Part shown: positions 47,410 to 57,330 of the stretch, piece after piece
Layout: every line of letters begins with the position of its first letter
How positions within the stretch are numbered: the stretch's first letter is position 1
Assembly (NCBI GenBank): GCA_017991835.1
Contig: JAGOPY010000010.1
Coordinates: forward strand, 94,080-158,079
Length of the DNA stretch: 64,000 nucleotides
Direction of reading: 5' to 3'
Source: Bacteroidales bacterium
GTDB lineage: Bacteria; Bacteroidota; Bacteroidia; Bacteroidales; JAGOPY01
The notes under the pieces: model-generated
The model's input: only the letters and a program-made list of their open reading frames with translations
The model's database searches: none
Told to the model about the DNA's origin: nothing
Position numbers and translations under genes: made by a program

Positions 47410-48213
47410 ATGAAGTTGCTACTATCACTTACCTTTTTCTTTTCAATACTTGTTGAATCAAACGCCCAGGTTCCGCTGAACTGGACCCGCGATGAGATCA
47501 ACCCCGGGGAGGACTTCACGCTTTTCCAGGATAATTCGGTATTCACCGAAGGCGAGAAATCGCTGCACATGAAGTTGAACAAAGGTTCGGTGCCCTACCT
47601 GGTATCGGATATCTTTTACATCAGCCCCGGCGCCGCTTATAAGTTTTCGGTTGATGTCCTGGATAACGATACGGCCGGCCAGGTGAAGATCTATGCCGAT
47701 TTCTACGATGCCTACGGATTTGATATTTTCGGCGAACCGCCCGTGTTTTCAGCGGATTCGGCCGATTGGGTGACGATTTCCTGGCAGGGGACCGTCCCGA
47801 GCCAGGCCGTTGTCGGTTACATCCTCATCAAATTCTATAATCAACCCGATCTTTATACTTTTACTAAACAGGCAAATATTTGGCTGGATAATGTACAGTT
47901 TATTCAAAACGATGGGCCTGACCTGGTCGCCAACGGCGGATTCGAAGAATGGGTGGTCGGCATGGAGGAAGATCCGGAAGGATCGGACCTGACTGTTTTT
48001 CCGAATCCTGCGGATGATTATATCAGTTTAAAATCCAGGGAGGAAATTATCCGCGTCGAATTGTATAACAGCGCCGGACAACGGGTGAGGCTTCAGGAGG
48101 CTAATGGCACAGTGGCCGGAATCCCTGTTGCAGGCCTGATGGAGGGACTATATCTTCTTAAGATTGAGACCGGCATCGGTGTCGTTGTGAAGAAACTGAT
48201 CATCCATCATTAA
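47410..48213 (+). CDS. secreted carbohydrate-binding-like protein with T9SS sorting domain
   Basis: 267 residues with a signal peptide (ends SNAQ). A jelly-roll domain (about 22-185; NWTRDEINPGEDFTLFQDN, IWLDNVQFIQNDGPDLVANGGFEEW) resembles CBM4/9-type carbohydrate-binding modules. The sorting domain follows directly (LTVFPNPADDYISL ... LMEGLYLLKIETG). There is no catalytic domain. Confidence 0.75.
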   Translation: MKLLLSLTFFFSILVESNAQVPLNWTRDEINPGEDFTLFQDNSVFTEGEKSLHMKLNKGSVPYLVSDIFYISPGAAYKFSVDVLDNDTAGQVKIYADFYDAYGFDIFGEPPVFSADSADWVTISWQGTVPSQAVVGYILIKFYNQPDLYTFTKQANIWLDNVQFIQNDGPDLVANGGFEEWVVGMEEDPEGSDLTVFPNPADDYISLKSREEIIRVELYNSAGQRVRLQEANGTVAGIPVAGLMEGLYLLKIETGIGVVVKKLIIHH

Positions 48214-48298
48214 TTAATATTTAACAGACCAAAAGGAAATATCTGTGAATTTTGTGTCCTCAATCTGTGAAATCTGTGAGAAACAATAATCATCAATT

Positions 48299-49225
48299 AT
48301 GAACAAAACAAAATTTATAATCATTCTTATCTCAGGGGTACTGATCCTCTTCACATCCTGCAACCAACAACCGCCACAACAAGAAAAGGCGCAGAATGAG
48401 TTCACCTTCGCCTTTCTGACCGATATTCACGTGCAGCGGGAGAAAGACGCTATTTCGGGCTTCCGGAAGGCCATAACAAAGGTCAATGAATTGAAGCCCG
48501 ATTTCGTGATCACGGGCGGCGACCTGGTAATGGATGCTTTGGGCCAGACCTATGAGAGGGCTGATTCCCTGTATCATATCTACACAACGATGATGACCGA
48601 GTTCAATATGCCTGTTTTCAATACGATGGGGAACCATGAAATATACGGGTGGTATGTTTTGAAAGATGGCGATACAAATCATCCCGAGTACGGCAAGAAA
48701 ATGTTTGAAAACAGGATCGGGCCGAGATTCCAGCGGATCGACCGCTTTGGATGGATCATTTTTATCCTGGATTCGGTAGTAAAAGACAGCACCGGCGACG
48801 GCTATGAGGGTGGTGTCGATGCAGTGCAGATTGCCTGGCTCAGGGAACAGCTCGCCTCCATCGGAGCCGAAACGCCAATCATTATAAGCCTCCATATCCC
48901 GCTGCTGACAACCGAAGCACAAATACTGAGGGGAGCCACGGCAGCCAACGACCGAAACGAGGTCGTCGTCAATTCCAAAGAGGTGATCGATCTTTTTAAT
49001 GGCCACAACCTGAAGCTGGTTTTACAGGGCCATCTGCATTATTATGAATCTCTGCACGTTTTCGGGACGAACTATGTGACGGCTGGCGCTGTATCGGCCG
49101 CCTGGTGGGAAGGGCCGTTCCTGGGCACCGAGGAAGGCTTTCTGCTGCTGAAAGCCAAAGGGGATGAGATCAGCTGGGAATATGTCGATTATGGCTGGCA
49201 AGCAGGTAAATCTTCGCCGCTTTAG
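48299..49225 (+). CDS. metallophosphoesterase lipoprotein
   Basis: 308 residues. Lipobox LFTSC at about 18-22. Calcineurin-like motifs: FLTDIHV, VITGGDLVMD, MGNHEIYG, SLHIPLL and LQGHLHYYE. These bind two metal ions and cleave phosphoester bonds; the substrate is unknown. Just upstream (48236-48290) are the words ATCTGTGA repeated several times. The 3' end overlaps the convergent RhaD-like gene by 56 nt. Confidence 0.87.
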   Translation: MNKTKFIIILISGVLILFTSCNQQPPQQEKAQNEFTFAFLTDIHVQREKDAISGFRKAITKVNELKPDFVITGGDLVMDALGQTYERADSLYHIYTTMMTEFNMPVFNTMGNHEIYGWYVLKDGDTNHPEYGKKMFENRIGPRFQRIDRFGWIIFILDSVVKDSTGDGYEGGVDAVQIAWLREQLASIGAETPIIISLHIPLLTTEAQILRGATAANDRNEVVVNSKEVIDLFNGHNLKLVLQGHLHYYESLHVFGTNYVTAGAVSAAWWEGPFLGTEEGFLLLKAKGDEISWEYVDYGWQAGKSSPL

Positions 49226-49928
49226 CCACCAGGTCGATCCGGTCGAATGCCTCATCGACATCCTTGCCTGTTGCCAGGCAGCCATGCCTTTCCCAGAGAA
49301 TGACCTTATGCTCTTTCAGCGATTTTAAGGTGGCTTTGGCCAGCTCCTGTGAGCCAGGCTCCAGAAGAGGCACATAGCCCATTCCTTCCGGGATAAAATA
49401 GGCCGTTTCGGTATGCATACCCATCAACAATTCATTCAACCGCGCTTCATTATTAAATCCGCTAATGTGTGTCAAAGCCACCATTTCATGAACATGAGCA
49501 TGAACGATCGCTTTCTCCTCTGGTTTTTGTTTCACCAGGAGGTTGTGAATGGCAAAGTGGGAGGGCAGTTCGGAAGAGGGGACCAGGGGATTTTCAGGGT
49601 CTTCGAACAGTACCTGGTACGCCTCACCCGATTTGGAGATTTTGACCAGGCAAATTCCGGAACCGGGGTCTTTTGCCAGTGTCCTCATCCTGGATCCTTT
49701 GCTGGTAATGAAGATGTAGTTGTGGGCAATGGCCGGATATTTTACCGGCAGGGGGATCATCGGGTACGTCCTGAAATCAATCCTGACATTGGGATAAAAC
49801 TCGGTGACATTGACCGAAATATTTCCTCCGCTGGCTTCCGCCCAGCCCTTTTGCCAGAGCAGCGATGCCACTTCGGCAATTCCGGCGGCGACACCCTGCG
49901 CCCCCTGGTTGGTCTTATTCAGTTGCAT
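49170..49928 (-). CDS. rhaD: class II aldolase, probable rhamnulose-1-phosphate aldolase
   Basis: 252 residues. GWAEASGGNISVN, SSELPSHFAIH (E120), HAHVHEM (H143, H145) and WERHGCLATG (H215) match the E. coli RhaD zinc and catalytic residues (E117, H141, H143, H212) at almost the same positions. The enzyme splits rhamnulose-1-phosphate into DHAP and lactaldehyde. No other rhamnose gene is in the window, so a related sugar phosphate is possible. The gene start overlaps tadA by 14 nt. Confidence 0.83.
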   Translation of the reverse strand: MQLNKTNQGAQGVAAGIAEVASLLWQKGWAEASGGNISVNVTEFYPNVRIDFRTYPMIPLPVKYPAIAHNYIFITSKGSRMRTLAKDPGSGICLVKISKSGEAYQVLFEDPENPLVPSSELPSHFAIHNLLVKQKPEEKAIVHAHVHEMVALTHISGFNNEARLNELLMGMHTETAYFIPEGMGYVPLLEPGSQELAKATLKSLKEHKVILWERHGCLATGKDVDEAFDRIDLVAKAAKIYLLASHNRHIPS

Positions 49929-50364
49929 CGTTCCGTTTGGATTTGAAAAATTCGATCAGTAAGTCAGCGCAGTCCTGCGCGAGAATGCCCGGTGTTACTG
50001 TTGTCCTGGGGTGCAGCAGACCGGCACCGGTTTTGGTGTAGCCCCTTTTATCGTCGGGCGCCCCGTAGACAATCCTCCCGATTTGTGTCCAGAAAGCGGC
50101 CCCTGCGCACATTACACAGGGTTCCAGGGTGACATAAAGGGTGCATTCGTCAAGGTATTTCGCGCCCAGATGGCCGGCAGCAGCGGTAAAAGCCTGCATC
50201 TCGGCATGCGCCGTCACATCGGTCAGCCTCTCGGTAAGGTTATGTCCGCGGCCGATGATCCGGTCGTTGCAAACAATGACGGCACCTACCGGGACTTCGT
50301 CGAGATCAAAAGCTTTCCGGGCCTCTTTCAAGGCTTCCCTCATGAAATATTCATCGGTAAACAT
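49915..50364 (-). CDS. tadA: tRNA-specific adenosine deaminase (nucleoside deaminase family)
   Basis: 149 residues. Zinc site H53-A-E55 (AHAEMQAF) and C83/C86 (EPCVMCAGA). It converts adenosine at tRNA position 34 to inosine and is normally essential. A guanine deaminase-like relative cannot be fully excluded. It is part of a minus-strand run with nhaA upstream and the aldolase gene downstream (14-nt overlap). Confidence 0.88.
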   Translation of the reverse strand: MFTDEYFMREALKEARKAFDLDEVPVGAVIVCNDRIIGRGHNLTERLTDVTAHAEMQAFTAAAGHLGAKYLDECTLYVTLEPCVMCAGAAFWTQIGRIVYGAPDDKRGYTKTGAGLLHPRTTVTPGILAQDCADLLIEFFKSKRNDATE

Positions 50365-50397
50365 TATCTAAAATTAAATAATAATGATGAATCTGAC

Positions 50398-51738
50398 CTA
50401 TTTTTTTGTCTTTGAGGAGTAAAGGAAGATCATTCCGACCAGTGCCGATAGAATGGATGCAGTGAAAATACCTACTTTGGCTATCTGAATAAGTTCTTCG
50501 CTTTTAAAAGCCAGGCCTGAAATAAAGATAGACATAGTGAACCCTATCCCGGCCAGCATTCCTGCGCCATATATCTGTCTCCATGAAACACCTTCGGGTA
50601 ATTCGGCCAGTTTCAGCCTGACCATCAGCCGGGAAAACAATGAAATCCCTAAAATCTTACCCACTGCCAGACCAGCTATAATGCCAAGGGCAACCGGATG
50701 AAACATCATGTCAAGGATATTTCCTTCGATTTTCACCCCTGCATTGGCCAGGGCAAAAAGAGGAAGAATTAGAAAGGCAGTTACCGGGTGAAGGGCATGT
50801 TCCAGTTTCTAAAGCGGAGTATTGGCATCATCGCTGAGCTTGCCGATTTTTGAGACCAGGTGCGACTGCCGTTGCGTGAGCAGGACGTTCTCGTTGGGCT
50901 TTTCTTTCTCAAACTTATCCACCAGGACACATAATTCGTCGATATATTCTTTCTCTGTAACTTTCGTTTTTACCGGAATGGTCAGGGCAATCAAAACGCC
51001 GGCTATTGTGGCATGCACGCCTGAAAACATAAAGGAAAGCCAAACCCCGAGGAATCCGACTATGGCGTAGAATGAGGTCCTCCTTACCCCGAGCCGGCTG
51101 GCAACGGTTAAAATGACCAGGAAAATCCCGGCGTTGACCAGTTGCATGATATTTATCGTATCGGTATAGAACAGGGCGATGACCAGGATGGCTCCCAGGT
51201 CGTCGGCAATGGCCAGGGCAGTGAGGAAAATCTTCAGGTTGATGTTTACCCTGCTCCCGAGAAGGGAAAGGATCCCGAGTGCGAAAGCAATATCGGTAGC
51301 CATGGGAACGCCCCAGCCGGAGAGGTGTTCCGGATTGCCGGCATTGAATGCAACATAGATCAGCGCAGGGAATAGCATCCCGCCTGCGGCTGCGGCTATG
51401 GGCAAAGATGCTTTTTTTAATGTGGATAATTCTCCCGCAATCACTTCCCGTTTTATCTCCAGCCCGACCATAAAGAAGAACACAGCCATCAGCCCGTCGT
51501 TGATCCAGTGCTGAAGTGAATATTTCATTTGAAAATCCCCGAAAGATATTCCCAGTTTTATCTCATGCCATAATTTATCATAAGCATCAGCAAATCCCGA
51601 ATTGGCCCAGATAACGGCGATTACAGCAGTAAGAAGTAAAAGGAATCCACCCAGCGATTCTTCACGGATGTAACTGGAAATATTAAAATTGCTGAATTGG
51701 AATTTTTCGCGATCCTTCATCTTTTTATAAAACATCAT
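50398..51738 (-). pseudogene. nhaA: Na+/H+ antiporter NhaA interrupted by one in-frame amber codon
   Basis: One continuous frame with family-typical sequence is broken only by a TAG at 50809-50811. Before it: ATDIAFALGILSLLG and AIADDLGAILVIALF with the paired Asp of the ion site. After it, in the same frame: KLEHALHPVTAFLILPLFALANAGV (split here) and GAGMLAGIGFTMSIFISGLAF. The total length of ~446 codons is normal. A CAG to TAG change of one base would explain it. It is either a recent pseudogene, a read-through case or a sequencing error. Confidence 0.9.
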
Positions 51739-51795
51739 CTTTACTATCAAAAATAATGAAGAATTCTGATTTGGCGGGATGTAAAACCATCCATA

Positions 51796-52233
51796 TTATT
51801 TTTCAGGATATTTGTTTTTGAGAAAATTGACCGACAACCGGATCAATTCTTTCAAATACAACACATTGACATCCTCCAGCTTGTTGATATAAACACAACC
51901 GGCCCCTGTTTTGTATTTGCCCAGCTTATTCATCAGGTCGTCAAATACTTCATCCTCGCCCCTGACATAACCGGCCATGAGGTAAAGCGAGATATTTTGC
52001 TTCCGGGGTGAAAAACCGGTCAGGAACCAGTCGCCTTCCTGGCCGCTCTTGGATTTGTAATGGTATTTTCCGAATCCGATCAGCGAAGTGCCCCACAATA
52101 CGGGCTTCTCACCGGTAACTTCGCTCATCATTTCCAGGATCGCGTAACTGTCGTTCCTTTTTTTTTCATTTTCTACCGAGTCAATAAATAGTTTTACATC
52201 CGATTCGGTAGGTTTTGTCTTTATTTCTCCCAT
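51796..52233 (-). CDS. DUF1801-domain protein
   Basis: 145 residues from the ATG at 52233 (an earlier in-frame ATG at 52275 would add 14 residues that do not fit the family). MGEIKTKPTESDVKLFIDSV at the start and WGTSLIGFGKYHY, GDWFLTGFSPRKQNISLYL fit the DUF1801 family, small cytosolic proteins of unknown function. Confidence 0.82.
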   Translation of the reverse strand: MGEIKTKPTESDVKLFIDSVENEKKRNDSYAILEMMSEVTGEKPVLWGTSLIGFGKYHYKSKSGQEGDWFLTGFSPRKQNISLYLMAGYVRGEDEVFDDLMNKLGKYKTGAGCVYINKLEDVNVLYLKELIRLSVNFLKNKYPEK

Positions 52234-52313
52234 AACGGTAAAATTGTATGTTATTAAACCAAATTTGTTAGTCATTGTTCAAATATGGAGAAAAATTGCA
52301 TTCCGACTTATCC

Positions 52314-52321
52314 TATATTTG
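52314..52321 (+). promoter_or_regulatory. -7 box of the DUF4397 repeat gene
   Basis: TATATTTG, a full match to TAnnTTTG, 47 bp before the ATG at 52369. Confidence 0.5.
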
Positions 52322-52368
52322 TAAAAATAAATTTTGAAGATATTTGAAATGTTATAATCCGTCATAAA

Positions 52369-55300
52369 ATGAAAAAACTAATTTTTGCTATTCTACTCGT
52401 ACTGCTTGTAAATGCAGGATTTTCACAGGCCAGGATACAGGTTATCCATAATTCGGCCGACGCTGCTCTCGAAACTGTTGATATCTGGCTGGATGAAACG
52501 CTGTTGCTGGATAATTTTTCATTCCGGACAGCCTCTGCATTCACAGATGCCGTTCCCGGCAATGTATCCATTGTAGTGGCCGAAGCCGACAGCCAGAATC
52601 CCGACAACCCTCTCTGGTCGGGAAACTTTGAATTGACTGATAATGAAACTTACGTTATAGTGGCTGAAGGGATGATCAGCCAGACCGGTTATAATCCGTA
52701 TGTCCCGTTCAATCTGGCTGTTTACAGCGGCGCCCGGGAGATAGCGACATCCGAAGAGATGACCGATATGATCACCCATCATGGATCCACCGACGCCCCT
52801 GATCTGGATATCAATGAGATAGCCATCGGTCTTGGAACAATCGTCGACAATATCGGATATTCCGAATTTGACGGGTACCTGGAACTGGCTACCAAAGATT
52901 TCATGTTCGATGTGACGGAAGCTGCCGGAAGCCCGCTGATCGACACCTATACGGCCTATTTCCGCATCCTCGGATTCAAAGGAATGGCCATAACCGTACT
53001 GACCTCCGGCTTTCTCGATCCGGCCGCCAACAGCAACGGCCCGACTTTCGGCCTGTGGGTTGCCACGGCTGCCGGCGGCGACCTGATCGAGCTTCCTCCT
53101 TATAATCCTACCGCCCGTGTGCAGATCATCCATAACTCCCCCGACGCAGCAGCTTCGACTGTCGATGTCTGGATGAACGATACCCGCATTGCCGACGACC
53201 TGGCGTTCCGCGCGGCCACCCCGTTCCTGGAACTTAATGCGGAAGAGGAAATTACCATCGCCGTTTGTGATGCCGGCAGCGAGAATCCGTCCGACCCACT
53301 CTGGTCCGGGAATTATACCCTGACGGTCAATGAGAAATATATCCTGGTGGCCGATGGCATTATCAGCCCATCGGGATACGATCCTGCACCTCCTTTCGAT
53401 CTGGAATTATTCCCCCAGGCACGGGAGGTGGCTCTCTTCCCTGATAATACCGATGTCCTCATCCATCACGGTTCGACGGATGCTCCGGTTGTAGATATCT
53501 ATGAAGTGGGTGTCGGGGCCGGTCTGCTTGCCGATAACCTGGCATACACCGGTTTCGCCGGTTATCTCGAACTGGAACCGCTGGATTACATCATCGAGAT
53601 CAGGGATGAATCGGGAACCAATAAAATAGCCGCTTACGAGCTGCCGCTTGAAACGATCGGACTCGACGGCTTTGCCATCAGCCTTATCGCTTCCGGATTC
53701 ATTTACCCTGAAAATAACAGCAACGGACCCGCCTTCGGATTGTGGATGGCAACCGCCGAAGGGGGAAACCTGATCAAACTGACGGTCTATGATCCGAAAG
53801 CCAGGCTGCAATTCATCCATAACTCGGCCGATAATGCCGCCGAAATGGTAGATATCTGGATGAATGAAACACTGCTGGTCGACAACCTCGAATTCCGCAC
53901 CGCATCAGCCTTTCTTGATGTACCGGCATTGCAGGAACTGACGATCACCGTTGCAGGCCCCGACAGCCAGAGTCCGGATGACCCGGTTTGGTCAAATACC
54001 TATAATTTCGAAAAAGACAAATCTTACCTTTTCGTGGCCGATGGTATTGTCAGCCAGTCGGGTTATGAACCGGCCATCCCCTTTGATATGCTTGTCTATC
54101 CCAATGCGAGGGAAGAAGCCAGTAGCGGCGGACAAACCGATATGCTGATCCACCACGGTTCAACCGATGCGCCGACCGTTGACCTGGTAGAGGTAGGTAT
54201 CGGCCTCGGCGTAATGGTAGATAATCTCTCCTACGGTGAATTCGCCGGGTATTTCGGCCTGGCCACCGTTAATTACATCATCCAGGTGAGGGATGAAACG
54301 GGGATGACAAAGATTGCCGCTTATTCAGTCCCGCTCGGCAATATGGGCTTGCAGGGCGAAGCGGTGACGGTCGTGGCATCCGGCTTCCTCGTGCCCGATA
54401 ACAACAGCGGCGGCCCCGAATTCGGTCTATACCTTGCAAAAGCTTCCGGAGGAGACCTGATAAAACTTCCCCTGTATGACCCGAAAGCCCGCATCCAGAT
54501 TATCCACAACTCTGCGGATACCATGGCGGAAATTGTTGATGTCTGGATGAACCAGACACTGCTGCTCGACAACTTTGCTTTCCGCACAGCATCTGCCTTC
54601 ATGGATGCCCCGGCCAACGAGCAGTTTACTATTTCGATCAAGGGTCCTGAAAGCGTGGATCCGTATAATCCCTTATTTGCCCGTAACTATACCCTGATCG
54701 AAGGCGAGACCTATCTCCTGGTTGCCGATGGAATCATCAGCGAAAGCGGATATGATCCCGATCAACCTTTTGATATTAAAATGTATGGATTTGCCAGGGA
54801 GGAATCTGTCCAGACAGGATATACCGACATCCTGGTCCATCACGGCGCCACGGATGCGCCGGTGGTGGATATTATTGAGGTTGGCCTCGGTGCCGGACTG
54901 ATTGTGAATGATCTTGCTTACGGCAACTTCAGTAATTATCTCGAGTTACCGGCCATAAATTATATCCTGGAGGTTCGAAATGCATCAAACTCAGCTCTTC
55001 TCGGCACTTTCCGGGCTCCGTTGGAGACGTTGGGGCTTGAGAACGAAGCCATTACCGTTGTGGCTTCCGGTTTTGTTGTCCCCGGCAACAACAGCGATGG
55101 CCCCGCCTTCGGTTTGTGGCTGGCCAGGGCCCAGGGCGGCGCCCTGATCGAATTGCAGGCGTATACGCCGCTGGCGCGGGCACAGGTAATCCACAATTCG
55201 GCCGATGCAGTTGTTTCGACGGTGGATGTCTGGCTCGATAATACGAAGATCCTGGATGACTTTGCTTTCCGCTCCGCCAGCCCGTTCATCGATGTTCCGG

Positions 55301-56130
55301 CCAACACCCAGGTAACCATCGCTATCAAGGGAGCCGACAGCCAGGATCCTTCCAACCCGCTGTGGTCGAAGAACTATACCTTTACCGAAGATGAAAAATA
55401 TATCCTTGTGGCGGGAGGTATACTGAGCCCGACCGGCTATGATCCTCAAAAACCTTTTACCGTATTTGACTATGAAGGAGCAGTGGAACAGGCGGCGGAG
55501 ACAACCAATACCGATGTTCTGGTCTTCCATGGAGTGACCGATGCACCGCTGGTGGATGTTGTTGAAATTGGCGCCGGCGCCGGAACGATCGTGGATGACC
55601 TGGATTATGGCGTATTTGATGGCTATCTGCAACTGGAAACAGGCAACTATGTGCTCAATGTTACGGACGAAACGGGCGCCAGCGTGGTTGCCTATTTCGA
55701 AACTAACCTTCAGGATTTGAACCTGCAAGGCAAATCGTTGACATTGCTGGCATCCGGTTTCCTGGATCCTTCGGTTAATAACGACGGGCCTGCATTCGGT
55801 CTCCTCGGCGTCAAAGCCGATGGCAGTACGGTACTGTTTACGAATACGCTGGGTATCACTGAGCCGTCGGTCAACCTGACCGGCCTGAATGTCTTTCCAA
55901 ATCCGGCCAACGATTATTTCTACGTGACTTTTGAAATGATGTCGAAAGGAATAGTTACTGTTGAACTGATCGATATCATGGGAAGGCAAGCTGCTGAACA
56001 CTACTTTGGTGAACTGAATGCGGGTAAAGTGAACGAAAAAATCACGTTGGACGGAATCCAGAATGGATATTATTTGTTAAGGATTAATGCCGGGGATGAC
56101 CAGGTGGTCAGGAGATTGATCATCAAATAA
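52369..56130 (+). CDS. surface protein with five ~229-residue DUF4397 repeats and T9SS sorting domain
   Basis: 1253 residues with a signal peptide (ends GFSQ). Five repeats start at residues 21, 249, 478, 707 and 936 (A-R-hydrophobic-Q-hydrophobic-IHNSAD/SPD), each with VDIW or VDVW, LxFRxAxxF, TDxLIHHGSTDAP and ASGFxxPxxNSxGPxFGLW. This is the DUF4397 pattern, two beta units per repeat. The sorting domain starts near 1175 (LNVFPNPANDYFYV) and ends VVRRLIIK. No enzymatic motif. A cell-surface or adhesin-like role is possible. The repeats are diverged at DNA level. Confidence 0.9.
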   Translation: MKKLIFAILLVLLVNAGFSQARIQVIHNSADAALETVDIWLDETLLLDNFSFRTASAFTDAVPGNVSIVVAEADSQNPDNPLWSGNFELTDNETYVIVAEGMISQTGYNPYVPFNLAVYSGAREIATSEEMTDMITHHGSTDAPDLDINEIAIGLGTIVDNIGYSEFDGYLELATKDFMFDVTEAAGSPLIDTYTAYFRILGFKGMAITVLTSGFLDPAANSNGPTFGLWVATAAGGDLIELPPYNPTARVQIIHNSPDAAASTVDVWMNDTRIADDLAFRAATPFLELNAEEEITIAVCDAGSENPSDPLWSGNYTLTVNEKYILVADGIISPSGYDPAPPFDLELFPQAREVALFPDNTDVLIHHGSTDAPVVDIYEVGVGAGLLADNLAYTGFAGYLELEPLDYIIEIRDESGTNKIAAYELPLETIGLDGFAISLIASGFIYPENNSNGPAFGLWMATAEGGNLIKLTVYDPKARLQFIHNSADNAAEMVDIWMNETLLVDNLEFRTASAFLDVPALQELTITVAGPDSQSPDDPVWSNTYNFEKDKSYLFVADGIVSQSGYEPAIPFDMLVYPNAREEASSGGQTDMLIHHGSTDAPTVDLVEVGIGLGVMVDNLSYGEFAGYFGLATVNYIIQVRDETGMTKIAAYSVPLGNMGLQGEAVTVVASGFLVPDNNSGGPEFGLYLAKASGGDLIKLPLYDPKARIQIIHNSADTMAEIVDVWMNQTLLLDNFAFRTASAFMDAPANEQFTISIKGPESVDPYNPLFARNYTLIEGETYLLVADGIISESGYDPDQPFDIKMYGFAREESVQTGYTDILVHHGATDAPVVDIIEVGLGAGLIVNDLAYGNFSNYLELPAINYILEVRNASNSALLGTFRAPLETLGLENEAITVVASGFVVPGNNSDGPAFGLWLARAQGGALIELQAYTPLARAQVIHNSADAVVSTVDVWLDNTKILDDFAFRSASPFIDVPANTQVTIAIKGADSQDPSNPLWSKNYTFTEDEKYILVAGGILSPTGYDPQKPFTVFDYEGAVEQAAETTNTDVLVFHGVTDAPLVDVVEIGAGAGTIVDDLDYGVFDGYLQLETGNYVLNVTDETGASVVAYFETNLQDLNLQGKSLTLLASGFLDPSVNNDGPAFGLLGVKADGSTVLFTNTLGITEPSVNLTGLNVFPNPANDYFYVTFEMMSKGIVTVELIDIMGRQAAEHYFGELNAGKVNEKITLDGIQNGYYLLRINAGDDQVVRRLIIK

Positions 56131-56145
56131 TCCCGGGCATCGGTC

Positions 56146-57198
56146 TTAAACCTCCTGTTCCCTTTTATTGTGCACCAGCGAGGCAATAATGCTCAGTCCC
56201 AGTATTGCCGATATGACAATCAGCGATGCATCCGTGGAGATTTTGTAGAAATCATGCGTCAGCATTTTCAGCCCGATGAAAGCCAGTAATGCAGCTAGCC
56301 CGACCTTCAGGTAGAAGAACTTGCTGAAGAAATGCGACACCAGGAAGAACAGTGACCGCAATCCCATGATCGCAAAAATATTCGAGAAGAAAACGATATA
56401 CGGATCGCGGGTAACAGCGAAAATAGCCGGGACCGAATCGACCGCAAAGATCAGGTCGCTGAATTCGATTACCATCAGTGCGATAAACAAGGGCGTTACG
56501 TAAACGATCTTGTTTTTCCTGATCCAGAATTTATTTCCTTCAAACTTAGGGTGAACAGGGAAGAATCTTTTGGTCAGCCTGACCATCGGGTGGTGCTCCA
56601 CATCAATCTTTTCTTCTTTCTTTTTAATGAAATCCAGAAACATCTTTATTGCGGTGAAAACCAGGAAGAGGCCGAAAATATACATCACCCAGGAAAATTT
56701 GTAAATAATGGCCGATAAGGAAAAGATGAAAATGAACCGCATAACGATCGCTCCAAGGATTCCCCAGAAAAGGACCCGCTTGTAATATTTCTCCGGGACA
56801 TTGAAAGAGAGGAAGATGAGCAGGATGACAAAAACATTATCCAGGCTTAAAGAATATTCGATGATATAACCCGTAATGTACTGGATCGATAAATTTTTAT
56901 TGAAAACCTGCAGCGCCTGGTCAAATGTCAGCCCTTCGATGTTTATCGGGTGCTTGAATTTGTCGATACTGGCCTGGATCTCGGCCAGGGTATCGTAACC
57001 ATGAATAAGATTCCCGTAATGACGGATAAAAAAGTAAAACCCGATCGAGAGACTCACCCATAAGATAGTCCATGATACCGATTCTTTGAGGGAAACTATA
57101 TGGCTGTTCTTGCTGAAAACCCCGAGGTCGATGAATAAAAGGAAAAGGATTAATACGATAAATCCTGAAAAGAAAATAACCTCGTTGCTGATTTCCAT
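56146..57198 (-). CDS. TerC/Alx-family membrane protein
   Basis: 350 residues from the ATG at 57198; the frame also opens at 57219, but that position lies in the -7 box. At least seven membrane helices, with YIIEYSLSLDNVFVILLIF and VIEFSDLIFAVDSVPAIFAVT, the two Asp-containing signatures of the family. It is probably involved in metal (manganese or similar) efflux. It is divergent from the glutamine synthetase gene and convergent with the DUF4397 gene. Confidence 0.9.
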   Translation of the reverse strand: MEISNEVIFFSGFIVLILFLLFIDLGVFSKNSHIVSLKESVSWTILWVSLSIGFYFFIRHYGNLIHGYDTLAEIQASIDKFKHPINIEGLTFDQALQVFNKNLSIQYITGYIIEYSLSLDNVFVILLIFLSFNVPEKYYKRVLFWGILGAIVMRFIFIFSLSAIIYKFSWVMYIFGLFLVFTAIKMFLDFIKKKEEKIDVEHHPMVRLTKRFFPVHPKFEGNKFWIRKNKIVYVTPLFIALMVIEFSDLIFAVDSVPAIFAVTRDPYIVFFSNIFAIMGLRSLFFLVSHFFSKFFYLKVGLAALLAFIGLKMLTHDFYKISTDASLIVISAILGLSIIASLVHNKREQEV

Positions 57199-57216
57199 CT
57201 GACATAAAAATTTCAA

Positions 57217-57292
57217 CAAAATTAGTTATTGTTTTGAAACAATCTAATTTACGCGGCTGAACCGGTTTATAGTTCAAAAATTTATATGTTTG
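57217..57292. promoter_or_regulatory. divergent promoter region of terC-like gene and glutamine synthetase
   Basis: Minus-strand -7 box TAATTTTG at 57217-57224 and plus-strand -7 box TATGTTTG at 57285-57292, both full matches to TAnnTTTG. Between them, ATTGTTT TG AAACAAT (57228-57243) is a perfect 7-bp inverted repeat that could be an operator. Confidence 0.5.
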
Positions 57293-57330
57293 CCGTCCTT
57301 TGTTTAATACTTATTTTAAAGATGATGATA

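Noticed and set aside
50398..50736. Independent small NhaA-like gene
   Set aside because: It is the in-frame C-terminal part of nhaA after the amber codon; the residues between stop and first ATG also fit the family.
57199..57285. yybP-ykoY manganese riboswitch before the TerC-like gene
   Set aside because: The space between the ATG and the divergent -7 box is under 30 nt of leader, too short for that riboswitch.
57286..57330. N-terminal extension of glutamine synthetase from an earlier ATG
   Set aside because: The upstream ATG is inside the TATGTTTG -7 box; the family sequence begins after 57331.
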